From assembly GCF_020564565.1 (NCBI RefSeq), contig NZ_JAJCTD010000004.1, positions 363,837 through 427,836 of the forward strand: DNA of 64,000 bases, read 5' to 3'. The DNA is from Rhodobacter sp. Har01 (GTDB lineage: Bacteria; Pseudomonadota; Alphaproteobacteria; Rhodobacterales; Rhodobacteraceae). The notes below the pieces were generated by a model. The model did no database searches. It was not told the DNA's origin and saw nothing but the letters and a program-made list of their open reading frames with translations. Both the position numbers and the translations under genes were made by a program. This document shows positions 61,375 to 64,000 of the stretch, piece by piece; position 1 is the first letter of the stretch, and each line of letters begins with the position of its first letter.

Positions 61375-62403
61375 ATGACCGCCACCTTCGCCCCCCGCAT
61401 CTTCTCGGGCATCCAGCCTTCGGGCGGCCTGACGCTGGGCAATTACCTGGGCGCGCTCAAACGCTTCGTCGAAAAGCAGGATGAGGGGATCGAGACGATC
61501 TACTGCCTTGTCGACATGCACGCCATCACCGTCTGGCAAGACCCCGAAAAGCTGCGCCAGCAGACCCGCGAAGGGGCCGCCGCCTTCATCGCCGCCGGCA
61601 TCGACCCGGCGCGCTCGATCCTGTTCAACCAAAGCCAGGTCTCGGGCCACGCCGAGCTGGGCTGGATCTTCAACTGCGTCGCCCGCATGGGCTGGATGAG
61701 CCGGATGACGCAATGGAAGGACAAGGCCGGCAAGAACGCCGAGGCGCAAAGCCTTGGCCTGTTCGCCTATCCCTCGCTGATGGCCGCCGACATCATGCTT
61801 TACCACGCCACCATGGTCCCGGTGGGCGAAGACCAGAAGCAGCACCTGGAACTGACCCGCGACATCGCGATCAAGTTCAACAACGACTTCGGCGTCGATT
61901 TTTTCCCGGTGGTGGAACCCCTGATCGAAGGCGTCGCCACACGCGTAATGAGCTTGCGCGACGGCACCAAGAAGATGTCGAAGTCCGACCCCAGCGACCA
62001 GAGCCGGATCAACCTGACCGACGACGCCGACACCATCGCCCAGAAGATCCGCAAGGCCAAGACCGACCCCGAACCCCTGCCCGGGCATCTTGAAGGCCTG
62101 AAGGACCGCCCCGAGGCGCGCAATCTGGTCAACATCTACGCCGCCCTGTCGGGCCAGCCTGCCGCCGCCGTGGTGGCGGAATTCGCCGGCGCGCAGTTCG
62201 GCGCCTTCAAGCCCAAGCTGGCCGATCTTGCCGTGGCCAAGCTCTCGCCCATCACCACCGAGATGAACCGGCTGATGAAGGACCCCGCCGAGATCGACCG
62301 CATCCTTGGCCAGGGCGCCGACCGCGCCGCCGCCATCGCCGAGCCGATCCTGGAGCGGACCTTTCAGATCACCGGCATGATCCGCTCGCGCCGCCGGGGG
62401 TGA
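61375..62403 (+). CDS. trpS: Tryptophanyl-tRNA synthetase
   Basis: A 342-residue class I synthetase. The HIGH-like motif is [13 protein letters not shown] near residues 13-25 and KMSKS is in [11 protein letters not shown] near 199. GGAG precedes the ATG at 61375. It is divergent from the rhomboid-like gene by about 96 bp and its stop overlaps the next gene's GTG. Confidence 0.96.
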   Translation: MTATFAPRIFSGIQPSGGLTLGNYLGALKRFVEKQDEGIETIYCLVDMHAITVWQDPEKLRQQTREGAAAFIAAGIDPARSILFNQSQVSGHAELGWIFNCVARMGWMSRMTQWKDKAGKNAEAQSLGLFAYPSLMAADIMLYHATMVPVGEDQKQHLELTRDIAIKFNNDFGVDFFPVVEPLIEGVATRVMSLRDGTKKMSKSDPSDQSRINLTDDADTIAQKIRKAKTDPEPLPGHLEGLKDRPEARNLVNIYAALSGQPAAAVVAEFAGAQFGAFKPKLADLAVAKLSPITTEMNRLMKDPAEIDRILGQGADRAAAIAEPILERTFQITGMIRSRRRG

Positions 62404-63491
62404 TGCGCTGCTTGGGCCAGCGGATCGGGCGGGCGGCGCTGACCGCCGTTCTGGCCGCGTCGCTGGTGCTGGCCGGCTGGTCCGCCCTGCGGATCATCCG
62501 CGACCCGCTGCTCCAGCCCTTCGCCGACCGCACGGCAGACGAATTCGTCGCCGCGCTGGACCGCCAGCTTGCCCGGACAACCACGCCCGACCTCGTGGCC
62601 GACCGGCTGCGAACCCTGCTGGCCGAAACGCCTCGCAACTGGATCGCCATCGACGCGGTCACAGAGATCGCCACCGACCGCGCCATCGTCCTGCCAGCCG
62701 ACCTGATCGCCGCGCGACAGGCCGCCTGGGATCAGGACCACGGTTATTTGCATTCCGCGGGCGCCTGCGTCGTCTGCACCCTGAACGCGGCGCGCTGCAC
62801 CATCCAGTTGGCGCTGATCTGCAATACCCCTGTCGCACTGACTCCGATCGGTGACCTGATCGGCATCGGCAGGGCGGGCTACGCTGCAGCTTCTGGCACT
62901 GAGGTCGACCGCATCGACTTCGCGCTTTCGGCCATCGGGCTGGGCGCGACCCTGGCCCTTGCGGCAACCGGCGGCACATCGCTGACGTTGAAGGCCGGCG
63001 CCTCGCTGCTGAAGCTGGCCCGCAAGATGCGGCTGCTGTCCCCCCGCCTGATGGCCCTGATCGCCGACGCGGCACAGCGCGGCATCCGCTGGGAACGGGC
63101 GGCGCAGTGGGACAGCCTGACCGACCCCGCGCGCCTGCTGAACGTCGCTGCCGTGGCGCCGGTGGCGGCTGTCGCCTCGGACCTGGGCCGGATCAACCAC
63201 GCGCTGGACACCACGCGCACGCTGCACCTGATGCGCTACATCGACGGGCCGGACGATGCCCGTCACCTTGCGGATGCGGCCCAGGTGCTGGGTCCGCGGT
63301 CCGTGGGCATGATCGAGGTGCTCGGGAAATCCCGGTTCCTCCGAGCCGCCGTGCGCTGGACGGACGAAGCCCTGGCGCTGGTCGCCGGGATCGTCGGGCT
63401 GCTGGTCTCACTCGGCATGGCGCTGGCATCGGCGTTGCAGGGCCTGATCGCCCGGCGCCTGCGCCGCGCCCTGCGCCAACCCTCGCGCTGA
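62400..63491 (+). CDS. Unknown membrane protein
   Basis: 363 residues; not recognised. An N-terminal helix (about 12-30), a Cys-rich central stretch [19 protein letters not shown] (about 122-140), two weakly hydrophobic segments near 175-200 and 240-255, and a C-terminal helix (about 320-345) before a basic tail. The GTG at 62400 overlaps the trpS stop; an ATG directly follows it. A terminator lies about 120 bp downstream. It is probably co-expressed with trpS. Confidence 0.75.
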   Translation: MMRCLGQRIGRAALTAVLAASLVLAGWSALRIIRDPLLQPFADRTADEFVAALDRQLARTTTPDLVADRLRTLLAETPRNWIAIDAVTEIATDRAIVLPADLIAARQAAWDQDHGYLHSAGACVVCTLNAARCTIQLALICNTPVALTPIGDLIGIGRAGYAAASGTEVDRIDFALSAIGLGATLALAATGGTSLTLKAGASLLKLARKMRLLSPRLMALIADAAQRGIRWERAAQWDSLTDPARLLNVAAVAPVAAVASDLGRINHALDTTRTLHLMRYIDGPDDARHLADAAQVLGPRSVGMIEVLGKSRFLRAAVRWTDEALALVAGIVGLLVSLGMALASALQGLIARRLRRALRQPSR

Positions 63492-63613
63492 GAATGCCGA
63501 GTCTGTCATGCGGCTGAATCCTTTGCGCCCTAGGGTCGGCCTCGTGCGGGCGGGCCTGTCCCCTTCCCCAGCCTCCGGGCCAGCCCCTGGCCCCAAGGCC
63601 CCCGCCCCCTTTC

Positions 63614-63650
63614 GCCCCCGTGTGCCCCCTCGCACGGGGGCGCCCTTTTT
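63614..63650 (+). terminator. Rho-independent terminator after the trpS operon
   Basis: GCCCCCGTG and CACGGGGGC form a 9-bp stem (63614-63641), followed by GCCCTTTTT. A conventional intrinsic terminator. Confidence 0.75.
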
Positions 63651-63717
63651 CCCGGACCTCGCGCCACCCCTTGCAAGATGCTGACCGGGCAGAGCCAATT
63701 TGCCGGCTGTGGCTCGC

Positions 63718-63753
63718 CACCGGAGTTGGCACAGAATGACACCAGAGTTGGCA
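63718..63753. repeat. Direct repeats resembling transposon-end binding sites
   Basis: CACCGGAGTTGGCA (63718-63731) and CACCAGAGTTGGCA (63740-63753) repeat with a 22-bp period, 13 of 14 bases alike. Short repeats like these occur at ends of IS21-type elements. The intervening sequence to 63798 shows no gene. Confidence 0.35.
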
Positions 63754-63798
63754 GCAGGCGCCAAAGTGTGGGCAGGCCCCGTGTCGCTTGAGCCCCGC

Positions 63799-63928
63799 TC
63801 AGACCAGCGCCGCTGCACGTTGATGGGCCTCGGTTTCCGAGATGGAGAGTCTATCTGCGGCATGTCCGGCATCAGCACCCATGGAACAGTTTGGCGTGAT
63901 TGCGTGGCGGAGGGTTTGCGGCTCATCT
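63799..63928 (-). pseudogene. C-terminal gene remnant next to the insertion sequence
   Basis: A minus-strand frame ends at 63799 and reads back as ...ITPNCSMGADAGHAADRL, then SISETEAHQRAAALV. Its composition looks coding, but the upstream part is cut off where the IS-like sequence begins, near 63928. The protein family is not recognised. It may be a real gene interrupted by the IS, or a chance frame of 40-46 codons. Confidence 0.3.
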
Positions 63929-63949
63929 TGACCCCACATGGAGGTGGAG

Positions 63950-64000
63950 ATGAGAAAGAACCTCGTGACGACGAAGGCGCCTGCCGAACAGGTCGTGAAG
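63950..64000 (+). mobile_element. Start of an IS3-family transposase (orfA)
   Basis: The last 51 bp give MRKNLVTTKAPAEQVVK, the usual opening of IS3-family OrfA proteins (…AEQVVKDIRRATRK… in relatives). GGAGGTGGAG lies just before the ATG. The left end may begin with TGACCCC near 63929. The rest is outside the window. Confidence 0.6.

Noticed and set aside
60586..62088. Long fusion reading through the rhomboid-like gene toward trpS antisense
   Set aside because: The part beyond 61278 is antisense to trpS; the natural start is the ATG at 61278.

Overview
The window is a 64 kb chromosomal segment of a high-GC alphaproteobacterium. Gene content and order point to the Rhodobacteraceae (Rhodobacter/Paracoccus/Gemmobacter-like). 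Markers are the aroA-cmk-rpsA-ihfB-lapA-trpF-trpB block, an RpoH of the RpoHII type, a one-step phosphatidylcholine synthase, a LysR/DUF1127 pair and a class II EPSP synthase. No rRNA, tRNA or CRISPR array was seen. Genus and species cannot be fixed from the sequence alone.

Layout. 0-8 kb: priA (5' part), fsa, DUF484-xerC, pcs, an EamA permease, a small membrane protein, an alkyltransferase, a DUF1176-like protein and a divergent LysR/DUF1127 pair. 8-14 kb: ileS, DUF2237, a truncated globin, and a three-gene set of two secreted PepSY-like proteins with Asp-rich tails plus a membrane-anchored LuxR-type regulator. 14-22.8 kb: trpB, trpF, lapA, ihfB, rpsA, cmk, aroA and trmB, all on the minus strand. 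22.9-27 kb: a metal locus with a DUF2946-like protein, a PCuAC copper chaperone and a FecBCD-type ABC transporter. 27-30.7 kb: cysK, a GMC oxidoreductase and a frameshifted methyltransferase.

30.7-39.5 kb holds what looks like a seven-gene carnitine/betaine catabolic operon: enoyl-CoA hydratase, ADP-forming acyl-CoA synthetase, acyl-CoA dehydrogenase, SDR, carnitine dehydrogenase fused to a thioesterase, a Cys-rich lipoprotein and a BKACE enzyme. A GlxA/CdhR-type activator is divergent from it, with an 8+8 bp palindrome at its start codon. The proposed flow is acyl-CoA-level formation of carnitine, oxidation to 3-dehydrocarnitine, cleavage with acetyl-CoA to betainyl-CoA plus acetoacetate, and hydrolysis to glycine betaine.

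39.5-64 kb: an M3 peptidase, an amino-acid ABC permease and binding protein, a DODA-like dioxygenase, coaBC-dut-moeB-like, rpoHII-chaN with a good ECF (RpoE-type) promoter match, cobU and a phosphatase, a GST, comM with CtrA-like boxes, gshB, yraN-rsmI divergent from a PBP activator, glnD, murJ, a rhomboid-like protein lacking catalytic residues, trpS and an unknown membrane protein. The right edge enters mobile DNA: transposon-end-like repeats, a gene remnant and the first codons of an IS3-type transposase.

Between genes the window carries families of structured repeats: a ~112 bp element in two near-complete copies, a related family with a compensatory base-pair change in its hairpin, a 48-bp double palindrome present twice with 47/48 identity, and a 17-bp perfect hairpin whose loop is a G-quadruplex motif.
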